Positions 41,869 through 57,707 of a stretch of DNA of 64,000 nucleotides are shown piece by piece. The stretch covers positions 13,899,112 to 13,963,111 of the forward strand of contig CM053253.1 of assembly GCA_028583405.1 (NCBI GenBank), read 5' to 3'. This stretch comes from Pogonophryne albipinna (lineage: Eukaryota; Chordata; Actinopteri; Perciformes; Artedidraconidae). The notes under the pieces are model-generated. The model did no database searches and was not told the origin of the DNA. It saw nothing but the letters and a program-made list of their open reading frames with translations. The translations under genes and the position numbers were made by a program. Each line of letters starts with the position of its first letter. Within the stretch, counting starts at the first letter, position 1.

Positions 41869-44427
41869 TGTAAGGGAAACTTCTGTGTAGCAATGCAGTG
41901 GGAGTCACCGACTCATGAAGGAGACACAGGACGAGCAGGAGTTCTGATGTCAAACACTGGTAGTTTAATACAAGCATCGGCCGGAGAATTCCTATCACAA
42001 GTAATAGCAGCCAAAGGTTCTGACTGCACGGGTGCGTTGTCATGTCAATTCTGATCCCCTCTCATCTTGGCAGACCTTTTAACTAGCTTCACTAAGAGTC
42101 AACCCACATATTGGGGGAAGGTATCCGTGAGCACCTGGAGACACTGAATCACTTATCTGACTTTATGGCTCTTGTGACCGAGAGTTGACCGGTCATACAA
42201 CTGATAATGTCAGCAATAGGTGAAACTTCCCATTCCTTAAGACAGATAACAGACTTCGGCTTCGGCATAAATGTCAACATTACATTACATTACATTGCAT
42301 TTAGCTGAAGTTTTTATCCAAAGCGATTTACAATAAGTGCGTTCGACCAACAAAATACAAACTTGAAGAAAACAGAATCATATAAGTAGATCAGGTTTCA
42401 TAGAGCAAAAACATTTCAAGTGCTACTCAACTGGCTTTAGGTAAGCCAGTCCTTTATTAGTATATAAGTGCTTTGTTAATAGTTATATTGCTCGAAGTGG
42501 AGTCGAAAGAGATGAGTTTTCAGTCTGCGCCGGAAGGTGTGTAAGCTATCTGCTGTCCTGATGTCAATGGGGAGCTCATTCCACCAATTTGGAGCCAGGA
42601 TAGCAAACCCACGTGTTTTTGCTGATGGGAACTTGGGTCCCCTTGGCAGCGAGGGTGCAGCGAGCCGTTTGGTTGATGCAGAGCGGAGTGCACGTGCTGG
42701 GGTGTACGGTTTAACCATGTCCTGGATGTAGGAAGGGCCAGATCCATTCGCAGCATGGTACGCAAGTACCATTGTCTTGAAGTGGATTCTAGCAGTTACC
42801 GGAAGCCAGTGGAGGGAGCGGAGGAGCGGCGTGGTGTGGGAGAATTTAGGAAGGTTGAAGACCAGACGAGCCGCTGCATTCTGGATGAACTGCAGAGGTC
42901 GGATGGCACATGCAGGTAGACCAGCCAGGAGGGAGTTGCAGTAGTCCAGGCGTGAGATGACGAGAGCCTGGACCAGAACCTGCGTCGCTTTCTGGGTCAG
43001 CTGGGGACGTATCCTCCTCCTGATGTTGTAAAGCGTGTATCTGCAGCAGCGGGTTGTAGCAGCTATGTTTGCAGTGAAGGACAGGTTGTTATCTAGGATC
43101 ACACCCAGATTCCTTGCAGTCTGAGTCGGGGAAACAACAGAGGTGCCGATGTTGATTGTTCGGTGAAGAGTGGGACAATCTTTTCCCGGAAGGAAAAGCA
43201 GTTCAGTCTTGTCAAGGTTGAGCTTGAGGTGATGAGCAGACATCCACTGAGAGATGTCAGCTAGACAAGCAGAGATGCGTCCGACGGCCTGGGTCTCTGA
43301 GCGGGGAAAGGACAGAATTAATTGGGTGTCGTCAGCGTAGCAGTGGTATGAAAAACCATGCGGGCTAATGACAGATCCGAGCGAGTTTGTGTACAAGGAG
43401 AAGAGGAGGGGACCAAGAACAGAGCCCTGAGGGACCCCTGTAGTTAATTGACAAGGGTCGGACTCCAACCCTCTCCAAGTAACCCTGTAGGTGCGGTCTT
43501 TGAGGTATGAGGTGATGAGGGGAAGTGCAGAGCCTGAAACTCCAAGTTCTTGGAGAGTGCGAAGGAGGATCTGATGATTCACCGTGTCGAATGCAGCAGA
43601 CAGGTCCAACAGGATGATGACAGAGGAGAGGGAGGCTGCTTTAGCAGTGTGCAGTTCCTCAGTGACAGCAAGGAGGGCAGTTTCTGTGGAGTGACCTGCC
43701 TTGAAACCAGACTGGTGCGGATCCAGAAGGTTGTTCTGATGGAGATAACAGGAGAGTTGTTTAAAGACAGCGCGTTCAAGTGTTTTAGACAGGAACGGGA
43801 GGAGAGAGACAGGCCTGTAGTTTATAACATCAGACGGGTTGAGAGTGGGTTTCTTTAGGAGAGGGTTTACTCTTGCCTCCTTGAGACTGTTTGGAAAGTG
43901 ACCAGAAGTTAGAGAAGTGTTGATGAAATGGGTGAGAAACGGTAGAATATCAGGAGCGAAAGTCTGAAGGAGGTTTGAAGGGATAGGGTCCAGAGGACAG
44001 GTGGTAGGGCGGGCAGAGGTAATGAGGGTAAGAACCTCACTTGGAGAGAGAGGGGAAAAGGAGGTCAGTGTGTGGGTGAAAGGAGGGTCTGGTGACCCAG
44101 TGGTGAGTAAAGGTGAGTCAGAAAAAGAAGAGCGAATATCATCAACCTTTTTTTCAAAGTGGTTAACAAAGTCGCTTGACAGAAGGGAGGAGGGGGAAGG
44201 GGCTTTGGGGGGGTCCAGGAGGGAGGAGAAGATGGAAAATAGTTTTTTGGGATTGGAATAGGAAGATTGGATCTTATCTTGAAAGAAAGTGCTTTTTGCC
44301 TGAGAGATGGAAGCAGAGAAAGAGGAGAGGAGAGCCTGATAGGTTAGGAGGTCGTCACGGTGTTTGGATTTCCAACACAGGCCGAAAGGTCAAATATCTT
44401 AAGTAAAGGCAAAATTATTCTCTAACA
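41869..44427 (-). repeat. 3' LTR of the 16.3-kb element, interrupted by an L2 LINE
   Basis: Plus-strand form starts TGTAAGGGAAACTTC and ends CTCTAACA. Without the L2 it is about 460 bp. By eye it has about ten differences from the LTR at 57708-58166. Confidence 0.88.
42280..44374 (-). mobile_element. L2-clade LINE copy 2, 5'-truncated, inserted in the LTR
   Basis: The 3' tail (TTACATTACATTACATTGC) is at 42280. Its minus-strand RT frame 43609-42476 is uninterrupted for 377 codons with [15 protein letters not shown] and [12 protein letters not shown], so it is younger or better preserved than copy 1. It is truncated in the region that corresponds to copy 1 position about 37955. The uninterrupted LTR at 58118 shows the empty site (TGTCAACAGGCCG). 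Confidence 0.85.
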
Positions 44428-44442
44428 GCCCACTCTTTTTTA
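44428..44442 (-). promoter_or_regulatory. Polypurine tract of the LTR element
   Basis: Minus strand TAAAAAAGAGTGGGC directly precedes the 3' LTR start TGTTAGAG. Such tracts prime plus-strand DNA synthesis. Confidence 0.65.
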
Positions 44443-45517
44443 TCATTTATGATAACCTGAAAACATTAGTCTAATAATAATTTGGTCAATACTTAAATCA
44501 ATAGGCGTCTTCAGATTTGAGTGTGGTCTCACCGTACATCGATTTACATCACAAAGTAGAATAAGACTGAAACATTCAACCACAATGATTGACACAGACA
44601 ATCACAATAGAAAATCATCTCTCATCAATGTTTGGATCATCTGTTGTCAAAAGCACAATAATGAACGCACATAAAACACAGACGCATAATAGCAAAAACA
44701 TCATTAGCTGATCTCACTTATCAAACTATAAAATCAAAACCAGCTTGCAGTTTAAAGATTTAGTTTAAGGCAATCACTAGTCAAATGTATTTAAAACATA
44801 GGATCATAACAGATCCAGCTGAGGTATAAAATCACAGTTAAGGTATAAAATTCACAGTGGTGATTTGATCAATTTGTAATCTGCAAAGTTACAGTGTCCT
44901 CAATTTTGGATTACTTTACGTTTAATTCATTACATATTAAATCAAGGGTAAGGCACTCAGTTTTAATGAAATCAATACCTTCATTTTAATCAAGTACATT
45001 GTTCAAAATCTGAAAGGAAAATTAAACAATTCTCAAAACGTTTAACAATCTGAAAAGGAAAAGTTAGGCAAATATTCAAAGACTTTTGTAAAACCTGGAA
45101 AGGAAGGTTTAAATATTTAAAACTTGAAACATCATTGTAGGTCTTTCTGTGCATGGATAATACATTGAAGAGTAGTATTGTTAAACCTGATTGCTGGACA
45201 ATTAAGGATAGTAACATTATCTGTTATAATATTAGAAATATCTTATTGTTCAATATCTTATAATCTGAAAATATCAATTAATTTATTTTGTTTAGTGTGA
45301 AAGTGTAATCTGATCTGACAAAATATATTTATCACCACTATTTAACACGTCTGTTCATCGGAAATATAAGAACTATCATTAATTGTACATCTGTAAACAT
45401 CTGGTCATTCAATTCAAATGTTATCTTTGTACAAGAGCTGGAAGAACATGTCCTCCTGACTCGTCCTCCTCCTCTCTTTATGACACAGAATGTCTGGTGT
45501 GTAAAGGCATCCTGATA
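44443..45517. other. Interior of the LTR element, no gene seen
   Basis: AT-rich, with repeated CTGAAAAGGAAA-type words at about 45010-45110. No long ORF. Confidence 0.4.
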
Positions 45518-46074
45518 CTGTAGATCAGGGCCGTATTCATGGAGTCAACATTGGGGGGACCAAAAATTCAATACAAATTTGAATACTAATTTCCTGCCAT
45601 TCTAAAGGAAAATACATAAAAAATCACTAACACATTGGATACTTTAAAACCTGTTAAACCCATGCCCCTGCCCGTGGGGCAAAACACAACAATAGTCACG
45701 AAACTGTGTCTCAGGCATGGATGTAGGAAGCATCCTCAATGTGGGTGGGACAATTTGACGGGGGGTGTGGGCGGGCAGGGGACCTAACCTCCTCTAGGGG
45801 GGTCCAGGGGCATGGCTCCCCCGGGAAGATTTTTTTTTAAATGTTGAAGTTAAAGCATCAATCTGGTGCACTTTGAGAGCAACATGAGGAGATCTATGGA
45901 AACATCTCAACCACACCCATGTGAAACAGAACTGAACAGATTTACTTTTTCTTTATGCATATTTTACAAATCCCTCCCTTTTTAAACTGGAGTATGAGTT
46001 GGATGATTTCATACCTGTTATTCTGTTATTCTCTTATTTTGTATAACTATAATGATCATATAAAGGTGTGCCTT

Positions 46075-46415
46075 GGAAATACTTGTTTGGCATCAATCTT
46101 GATACAGGGTACTTATTATATGTCATAGTTTAGATTCCTAAAGCTTTTCGTCTCCTATCCCATCTTTCAAGGGTGGTTTCACAATAAGTAATGGTTTGTT
46201 TTTTGCACGGACACTATCATTTACATTTTTTTACTATGTTCAATCTGATTTGACTAGATTCTGACTTTTTCTACATCCAACTCACAGGTTTATCGTTGCT
46301 TTGAGAACAAAGATTATTCATGTAACCCATTTTAGAAGTGAAGATATAGTCAATTGTTCTGGGAATGTCATTTTGACACCTGAGACCTGAAAAACAGGCT
46401 TGGGGCTTAGCTGGT
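46075..46415. repeat. Copy of the TTAA-ended repeat also found at 10427-11077
   Basis: Colinear similarity including TTGATACAGGGTACTTATT and the end GAAAAACAGGCTTGGGGCTT. Located in the non-coding 3' part of the hAT element; a TTAAACCCATGCCCC start is possible near 45655. Confidence 0.55.
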
Positions 46416-46718
46416 TAAAATGTTTTAGCATAATGTCTAATTGTGCATTGTATTACATCGCCCTATTTTATCTAGCTTTTCTTGTTTTGTTGTTTGTAAT
46501 GGCAGAGATTAGGGATGAATAAAGTACAACTATAACCATAATCACATTAAAGCATTTCAATCCATAGAAAGGTCTGTGCCACGCAATTTCAGTAGAAACA
46601 GGAACACTTTATTGCCCTTTTGTTTGACAGCCACGACTCGCACTAGCTGCTTGCCGCTCATTCAAAATCAAAAAGACCCCCAACTTCCTCCCAGACACCC
46701 GCCCAAAAAGCCTAACCC

Positions 46719-49700
46719 TCAAGTAAAGGACCCAAAAGCCTTTTTGCACTTATCGTTGGCACTGATAAAAGACTGGCATATTCCTTCAAGGTCCAGTCTG
46801 TCCAGTTTCTTCTGGCGCACATGACATATGGCCACATTATTCAGCCTCGTTTGACTCATCGATGATCTAAGCCATGTCTTAAGCCTCCTCAGGGCACTAA
46901 AACTCCTCTCAGCCTCTGCAGAAGAGACAGGAACGACCAACAGAAGCCTTACTAAAGCTTCCACCTGACCGAAGAGACCTCTCACCTCTGGCACCATTTC
47001 CCGAATAATACTAGCAACATCTGAGCTTGTTTCATAGGTGTAATTAGCCCCAAACATGGCCAGCTGCACCTGCAGGAGTCTTGAATTCAATTCAGGATAC
47101 TCTTCTACCACCTTTTCCATGTCTCCGTGTAGCAGCACATTTTCAAGCTGCTGCAGCTTGTGAAATCCAGCTTGTTCAAACCTCTCTATGAATTGAGTAT
47201 TCACTGTGTCCAAGGCATTGTAGAATTGGACACTGCACAAGGACTGGGCATCGGGATGGATATGGGCTGCAGCCTGACCGGTGTAACGCTTTGTAGGTTT
47301 GCGGACATGAGGGATCGGTTGTAGGTCCAACTTTGTTGCCACAGCAGTTGCTTTCGAGAACAATACATCAAAATGCTCCTCCGTTCGTTTGACCTGCATG
47401 CTTGTTTTGACATGGTCTACAGCCTCCAACATGCCTGAAACGGCCTATTTCCTAAGCTGCAGGGAGGTGTTCAGGCACTCCAAATCCCCCATCAGGTCTT
47501 CAGCCATTAAAAGGCCGAGCACAGTGTTCCCTTTAAGAAATGTTCCATGAAGACCATTGGCCTTGGCTGAAGTTTCAGGTGAGCTGCATGATGCCATTTC
47601 TTCAAGGGCCATCAGCACTGACTCATACTGCTTGAGAACTGAGCGGATGGCAGGGGTACGTACAGTCCACCTGGTGGGACAGAGAGGCTTCAATGAGGTG
47701 AAAGTTGAACCATGCTCTGATTTTGCAATATTCTGGAAAATCAACTTGAACTTGCCAGATTGATTAAAGAAGCCCCCCAATTCATGGACCAGACCCATTG
47801 CATCTCTTACTAGTGGAGAGGCTCCACAGGCAGCCTGCGTAATTAAGTTCACGCAGTGGGGACCACAGTGACAATACACAGCCAGCGGTTGTTCTTTCCT
47901 TAAAATGGCTTGTACTCCCTGCAATCGTCCAGCCATGTTTGCAGCACCATCATAAGTTTGTCCTCGGAGTTGAGACAGAGGAAGCTGTAGGCGCGTCATC
48001 ACATCACATGCCATCTTGGCTATATTTTGCCCTGTTGTTGATGACACTTGGTAGATTCCCAGGAATTCTTCCTTTGGTTGTAGATCTGCATCTACAGAGC
48101 GCACATGTGGCACCCCTGGGATGTGTGACCACATTGATATAATAATTATTATTGTTTGGAGTTGGAATATGCCTTTGTTTTGTACATCTGTTATTTTCAT
48201 TTCACTAACGGGGTCGATAGATGCAGTAAGTAGTGAGGCGGAACGTTTGTGTTCGATTCAATGGTTCCGGGGTACCGATTACAGCGACGGACATTCCCGG
48301 GGTTTCCTCAGAAGTAATCTGGAAGGAAACTGAACACAACGTGTCCTCATTACTTCTGTCTCACCTGCACCATACAGGTTGGTAAACTGTGCATAAATCA
48401 CAATGAATCCCCCATAAGGTTTGCGTAAATAATATGTAACGGCCCGCTAACAGTTAAAGACTTTGTAGCGCTGTTTACATGTGTAAAACCGTTAAATAAT
48501 GTGTGTGTATTAGCCTAGCTTCCCCGGTACGGCGCCATTTTGGGGACAACGTGATCTGACGCAGTAAGGATACAAGTTTGTCAGTATATCTGAAGGCTCC
48601 CGCACGCTGAGTATTTACATACATGTATAATGATTGTGAATTTGTAATAAATATGTACTTTGTAAGGGTTATAAGTTAGTTACTGTTGGTAAAACAGTAA
48701 GGTTGTTTGTTACACTTAAATATGTTTCAGTAATGCATTTTAGTGACCTGCCATTAGGCTAATGGCAGAAGGTAAATAGTCAACATGAGAGGTTAGAGGG
48801 GTCATGAAATACTACTTTTAAGTGAAAGTAAAAGAAGAGTAGTATTATATACAGGTTAATACTGTATACAAATGTATTTAACGTACAAAAGATTTTATTG
48901 AATGTGAAATTCAATTTGACATGTGTTTATCACATAAAAGAGTAACATACAGACAGAGTGAAGGTATGTGAATGGTTATTGAGGAATGTAAGTCGAAACT
49001 GAAATGCATAAGATAATGAATATGTTTATATGATTTTGTGTAATAAAACAACCTCAGGAGAAGTAATCTGGAAGGAAACTGAACACAACGTGTCCTCATT
49101 ACTTCTGTCTCACCTGCACCATACAGGTATCATCACTGTTACTGTGGTCCTCATATCGGGGACCCGTAACACACACATATTGACTCCTGCTCAACTCCTG
49201 ATATATCTTGGGTGCCATCAATGATAATTGCGAACTGGACCACTGGCATTGATGTTATTTCCGACACAATTTCTTTGATGATTGTATTGGCCATCACCTT
49301 CAACAGTTCGTTCTGCAATTCCGGACTGGTGAAATCGAGGGGACCTTTTAGCCAGGAGGTCAGCTCTGCATCGCCCGTTGCCTTGTACTTTAGAAGCTGG
49401 CTTAAATTCCCACTCTCCTTCTGATCGCCTCGAAAAGCCAGACCTTGCCGCGCCAAGTACCTCACACCCTCAACAATCTTCATCAGATTTCTTCTTGCTT
49501 GTTGCTGCCGTCTTTCAAGCTCACGTGAAAGTTGCACATTAACAGGCTCTGGCTCCTGAATCCTAGTCATCACAGCTAATTTGTGACACTGGCTGTGTTT
49601 ATGCACACTACATTTCTCCAGTGCCTTCTTCCAATTGTTAAAACCAGTCTTGACAAACACTGAATCTGCTTTTGACGCAAGCTTAGACTTTTGTGCTGCA

Positions 49701-50295
49701 AAGTATTTAGCACAATAGAAACAGAGGACCCCTTTTACAGAGGGGCTGTAATGGAGCCATGTATGATCTTCAAACCACTTCTCCTGAAAGTAGAGTATTC
49801 TATTTGATAGGGTTTGACTGGGTATGACTTTCACATTTGGATGATTTGGGCAAAGTCCAAGCTCCTCCCCTTCCTTTCCTGTACCTTCATTTTCGCCTGC
49901 CTGGCTGCTCTCTCTCTCATTGTCAAACTCACTCTCCCTGCTTGATGGTATTATCTGAAATACATATGAGGATGATCTCATCTTAAATTAACATTAACAT
50001 TAGACTGCTATGTTGTCATTATTCTGTCTTAACCATCAATATAGCTCCTTTCTGACTTACCTCCATGTCACCAGCGCACACTCTCCCTGTCTGGTCGCCA
50101 TGCTCACATTCTCTCTCTCCCTCTCTCTCTTTACTCTGAACACACCAGAGTGAACATGGAAGAAATATTATCAGTAAACAAGCTATCTGACTGGTAACAA
50201 TACTCACTTTCTCAATGCTCTTAACTTACTTTTTTTCTTTTCTGAGGCTGCCCAAAAAACTGTCTAATGTCACTGCCACCCTTCCTCTTGCTCAT
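46719..50295 (-). pseudogene. hAT transposase gene (zf-TTF, DUF4371, hAT C-terminal domain), inactivated
   Basis: Three exons: 50295-50230 (MSKRKGG...DIRQFFG), 50135-50061, and 49954 down to a stop at 46719-46721. After removing the LTR plus one TSD (1070 bp), exon 3 is exactly 722 codons, giving a 768-aa protein with one internal stop. Order: basic opening; TTF-type zinc finger region with WFEDHTWLHYS and VLCFYCAKYF (about 49790-49700); catalytic region with IIDGTQD, GQTYDGAANM and CPTRWTVR; C-terminal dimerisation motif SSAEAERSFSALRRLKTWLR (about 46910-46850). Lesions: a solo LTR between SICV and RSVDADL, and an in-frame TAG at 47445-47447 after SLQLRK. Family role: cut-and-paste transposition in the nucleus. 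Otherwise the frame is open, so decay is recent. Confidence 0.9.
48106..49171. mobile_element. Solo LTR inserted in the hAT transposase exon (TSD caca)
   Basis: Starts TGTGGCACCCC and ends CCCGTAACA. caca is duplicated at 48102-48105 and 49172-49175. Removing it restores the transposase frame. A block of about 75 bp (GAAGTAATCTGGAAGGAAAC...) occurs twice inside, at 48306-48379 and 49052-49129. No coding sequence. Confidence 0.75.
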
Positions 50296-51240
50296 GCTTA
50301 CAGCTTGACCTCGGCGATCTGCAGTTGCTGATGTGATGAATACGGGTCAGCAGCGCTGGATATAAGATAATTAAACATGTTTATTAACAATTCTGAGCGT
50401 TCTAAACCCAGCACAAGCTATGATGCAGACTGCAAACCTCCTGCGTGTGAGTATCTTTTAAATGCTTCTGACGATTATGAAATACTATTTCATAATAATT
50501 GTAGAGTATTTATTATTTAATTAATTCTGGCACCTTTGGTATTCCATAGGTGTCACACATCACAGTTTTAAATCTTTCCACACCCTACAAATTACAAAAT
50601 AAAATAGAAATAATCCACATGAATAAATATCTATTGGATTACATCCAAAACGACACCGTCATTTTCCACATAGCTGACACTAGCCCGCCAAACCCTGGCT
50701 AACAACTGAAACCAGCTAGCCCACAGCTAGTTAGCTACTATTCCTGAAAAGTTCGGTTTTAACATCAGAACTACAAGTTACTTACACAAAGAAGCTAAAC
50801 CGGAGGGTTCATTAACATTACCATTACGAAATAAAATAATATAGATTACTTTAGGGCTAACTAGAAAAGATACCAGAACTGATGGAGGGCAAATTAAAAC
50901 ATGACTGACCTGCTTGGAGCATCAAGCTAACTGAAGGTGGACTCAGACGTGCAACAGCGAAATACACCCCCGGGTACAAAATAAGGAACCAATTTACATA
51001 TGAAAAGAAATATCATTTTGGTGAAGTTCACAATAATAGAAAATATAGATTTTCAAGTATACAAATAACCAAAATAAAGAAGTCATAGAATAGCAATTTT
51101 AATTTAATTAAAAAATTAAAAAAATTTAAAAAAAAATGTTTTTGCTATTTATTGGGGGGGACATTTTGAGTGTATCTGAATATTGGGGGGGATGTGTCCC
51201 CCCCCCCAATGTATATGGTGAATACGGCCCTGCTGTAGAT

Positions 51241-53502
51241 TAGCACTGAGGTGCTGATTGGCTCAAAACTCTTCTTCATCAGAGCGCCATATTTCACCCC
51301 CCCCAATTGCTCTGCTTTTTGTGTGGCTCATTAGTGAGCACTGTAGCTGATCCCCCAGTGAAATGGAGGCTCATCTGCCTGCATTCCTTCTGCTTGAGAG
51401 CAGTGCAACTGCCTATTCCAAGTGGCGTGATGGGAGAGGGTAGGAAAACATGGAACCTTGTATGAAGCCTCTGAAACCATCGCTCGTCCTGCAGGGTTGT
51501 CTTCTTGGGCCCCCCCAGCAGAAAGATGAAGAAGCATCCCATCTCATCAGAAAGTTGAAGATTAGAATCTTCTCATCTCGAACGACCTCGTGCCTCCTTG
51601 CCCGTGGCTGGGGGTGCTCTCTGCAGCTGGAGAGTATGATCCTCTCTCTCTGACCCTTGGCCTTCAGAGCTGTCCTAGTTATTGGGTTAACACTTGATAG
51701 GGATGTTTTCCTGAGTGAAGACAACTCAAGGTAATGGATTAGCACATTATCATTCAATTACAAAAATAGGATAGGCCCCTCAGAATTATTTGGGAGCCTT
51801 CCTGACACATGCACATGCATAAATGTAAGGTTTGTGTTAGTCATTTAACATGAAAGAATCATATACTCATCAGTCCATAGCAGAGAAATTTTATTTTAAG
51901 TTAAATGTGAGCTAGTTCCTGTGGATATAACCCCTTCTCAATGATTCTAAATGTTATATTAATTCACCATTTACCGTTTGATAAAATATTAGTTTATCAG
52001 AAATACATTTGAAATAAATGTTCCAATATGAAATCAATTACTCAATATAATTGACTCTCCCCTCCCTTTTCTTACATATGTCACATGTGTAATAACAAGT
52101 AGGAGTCTATTTAAACATGGTATTGTCTATAAGCTATCAATCGATAAGACTCAGTATCAGTATGCAACTCGCAAATATCTCTTCTCTCTTTCCTATCCCT
52201 CTCTTCCCTCTTCTCTCTATTCTCTCTTCCACATCTCTCTTACATCTTCCCATGTCTTTCGTCTCTCACTTCTGTTAGATATGAAATAAAACATACGAGT
52301 CCATGTAAGCATGGTAGAGATCATAATCCATTACTCGAGAAGACTCAGTATCACCTGTGCGCAGCTAACAAAAAACAATTGTGAGAAGCATATATCATGC
52401 AGGAAATGCACACCGTTGTTGAAAAAACAAAGCATAGCCGATTCGGGAGGAAAAGCTTCAACCCCCTTAACATCTGAGTTACCACTGAAGGCATAGCATG
52501 AATGATAGTGGGCGTCCGATGGTGTCATTACTGAGAAATGTCAAACAAATTCAAAACCTTACATTTGAAAACAGGTTTGCATTCCTCCACTTAAGGTGAC
52601 GTTATCATTGGAAACAATAAAAACGAATTGTTTTGATGTAGAATCTATCAATTGAATCGTTAGAGCAGAACAGAATGGTTGTATTGTAGCCTGAGTTCCG
52701 TGCAGCCTCTAGTTTCACCAGGTGGAAACATGGTCCATATAATGTGAATACATGTAGAAGTAGACAGTAAGAGGCCCCTGACATGAGGCCTATACTAAAC
52801 ATAGTAGGGGTTTTTAACAGCTTGCCAACTTACAGGCATCCTCTGCATAGCAGTATGAATAGCCTTAAAACAACCCACTCTGCGGTAACGAGAGTCATGT
52901 GTCTGACCCAAATGCCCTAAGTGAAGCCGTTAGTCTCATCTGACTGACCCAAGGTTTGGTGCTGGCGTGGCAATGAGGCTTCCAAGTGTTCAAAGCAGAT
53001 GTCAAGCTTTCAGTTCATGGCTCCATGGGGGGGGGCAGACCCATGTGAGACAGTATCAATCAACGGCTGTAATGTTCAGTTTGAGGAGCGTCATTCTCTC
53101 TGGGAGCAGGAAATGGTGTCCATTCTCGGACCAGACCATTAATGTCATGTAGAGCAGCCATAGCATCTCTGTGACTGCACTCAGCCGGACTGTAGCAGGG
53201 CAGAACTGGGTGACTCTCAGTGAAACCGTCCAAGGCCATAGACAAAATGGAACCACGTACTAACAAAAAGGACACAGGGCCATCAATGTCTCTCTTTACC
53301 ATTGGCCTAATCATAAAACAAATCAGTGGGAAAAATGTGAACACTAATCCATCATGTGAAATGTTGAGTTAATTTAAATAATTACGTATGGGTTGAAATC
53401 AAATTAACATTAACATTAGAACTAAAGTCAGTTAAAATTGGACTTGCACGGATCAGAATCTAATCAATACACCATTTTCCCAGCTCTGTAATGAAAAGGA
53501 TA
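51241..53502. other. Interior of the LTR element, no gene seen
   Basis: Contains a pyrimidine-rich tract (TCTCTCTT type) at about 52180-52275. No retroelement domain recognised in short ORFs. Confidence 0.4.
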
Positions 53503-53507
53503 ACAAG

Positions 53508-54839
53508 CAGGGATGCAAACTTGTCACCTTTCTGCGAAATTCGCCGTTTTGAATCCAAAATAGGTCGTTTGTGTGATTCATGTAGATCTGCAATAAAAAA
53601 TATTATTGGGGTATGGGGGGGTCTGGGAACCGGAGTAATTTGCAGCCGCGAGCTGTTATGTGCCATCATGACACGCATGGTGTTCTTTTTATATATGATA
53701 ATGAAGCGCGAGCTGTGTGCTCGAGTCTTCCTGCCTGTCGGCTCTGCTCATGGATGTATAATAAAGCTCTGCTTTTTCCGCGAAGATGGTCTAGCTTCAG
53801 CAGCTACATTACCTACGGGTGCGTTCGTTAATATTAGCTGTGTGGTCCGGAGTCACTGTGGCACAGACTGGACCGCTGGTGAACAGCTGTTAGAACGGGC
53901 CGTTCAGGTGTTCAGAGCAGAGCTCCCTGTCGGAGCGGCAGAGCGTGATGTGCACTTAAAAGTTTTTCTGTCGCAATATTATTTAAGGAATCGTTGAGCT
54001 AGCTAACTAGCATACATTGTCACTATCTGCTAACGTTAGCTTTAGTACTCAGATCTTGTACTTGAGTAAAAGTAGAAGTACCAGAGTGCAGGAATACTAT
54101 GTTACAGTAAAAGTACTGCATTCAAAATGTTACTCAGGTAAAAGTATAAAAGTATTCTCATCAAAATATAGTGGAAATAGCGACAATAAAAGAAGTCATT
54201 GTGCAGATTGGTTCATTTCAGAATAATATATATGATATGTTTTATAATGATTGATCATGAAAGTGTTCTCAAAGCTGGTGAAGGTGCAGCTAGTTTGAAT
54301 GACTTTGTATACTGCAGGGTAGCTTGTGGATTTACTCCAGGTGGAACTAAAGTCTGATTTAACAGTTGATTATATTCCACATCATTCATCCAGATCTGTA
54401 AAGTAACTAAAGGTATTAAATACATGTAGTGGAGTAGAAGTACACCATGTAGGCTACCTGTGAACTGTAGTGGAGTAGAACTCAAAATTGTACCCAAGTA
54501 TAGTACTAGTTGAGTTTATTAACTTAGTTACTTAACACCACTGGCTATACAGATAGAAAGACTAAGCCTTGAACAGAGGCATGAAAATACATTTTTTCTC
54601 AAAATGCTCAACAGTGCTGCCAAAATTATAAACTGACTGCTACACAATTAAAATGAATGCTTTTATATATTCCTATTAAATGTGACTCTTTAGCGTTTCT
54701 GTTATTATTACCACTGCTGCTTTAGTTGTTCTGACTGCTAAAATCATCTGTTATTCCTCATTTTAAAGCCGATATTCCGTGGGGTCGGGGGGCTCGGATC
54801 CTTGTCACCTTTTTCATACCTGGTGAGTTTGCATCCCTG
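53508..54839 (+). repeat. DNA-transposon-like repeat C (inverted ends CAGGGATGCAAACT)
   Basis: Left CAGGGATGCAAACTTGTCACC, right GAGTTTGCATCCCTG; short perfect inverted repeat. acaag occurs on both sides (53503-53507, 54840-54844), a possible TSD. Inverted relative of 15856-17102. A 168-aa frame (53491-53997) has no recognised domain. Confidence 0.65.
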
Positions 54840-54844
54840 ACAAG

Positions 54845-57686
<2,842 letters not shown>

Positions 57687-57704
57687 ATCCTGCCGACAAC
57701 GCCA
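57687..57704 (-). promoter_or_regulatory. Primer binding site of the LTR element, tRNA-Ser-like
   Basis: Minus strand, three bases after the 5' LTR: TGGCGTTGTCGGCAGGAT. From memory of vertebrate tRNA-Ser(AGA) 3' ends plus CCA, this is complementary with about one mismatch. Confidence 0.6.
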
Positions 57705-57707
57705 AAT

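Larger units (their letters stand above)
45526..51232 (-). mobile_element. Nearly complete hAT transposon (ZMYM1/TTF-type), TSD ctgtagat
   Basis: Perfect 14-bp inverted ends CAGGGCCGTATTCA / TGAATACGGCCCTG. The octamer ctgtagat is at 45518-45525 and 51233-51240. Runs of G/C lie next to the ends. It carries a three-exon transposase gene on the minus strand (46719-50295), broken by a solo LTR and a stop. Confidence 0.92.

Noticed and set aside
45715..45760. Family-D-like terminus (GGATGTAGGAAGCATCCTCAA) inside the hAT at 45526
   Set aside because: Only one short end is visible; no matching second end or TSD found, so not called as an element.
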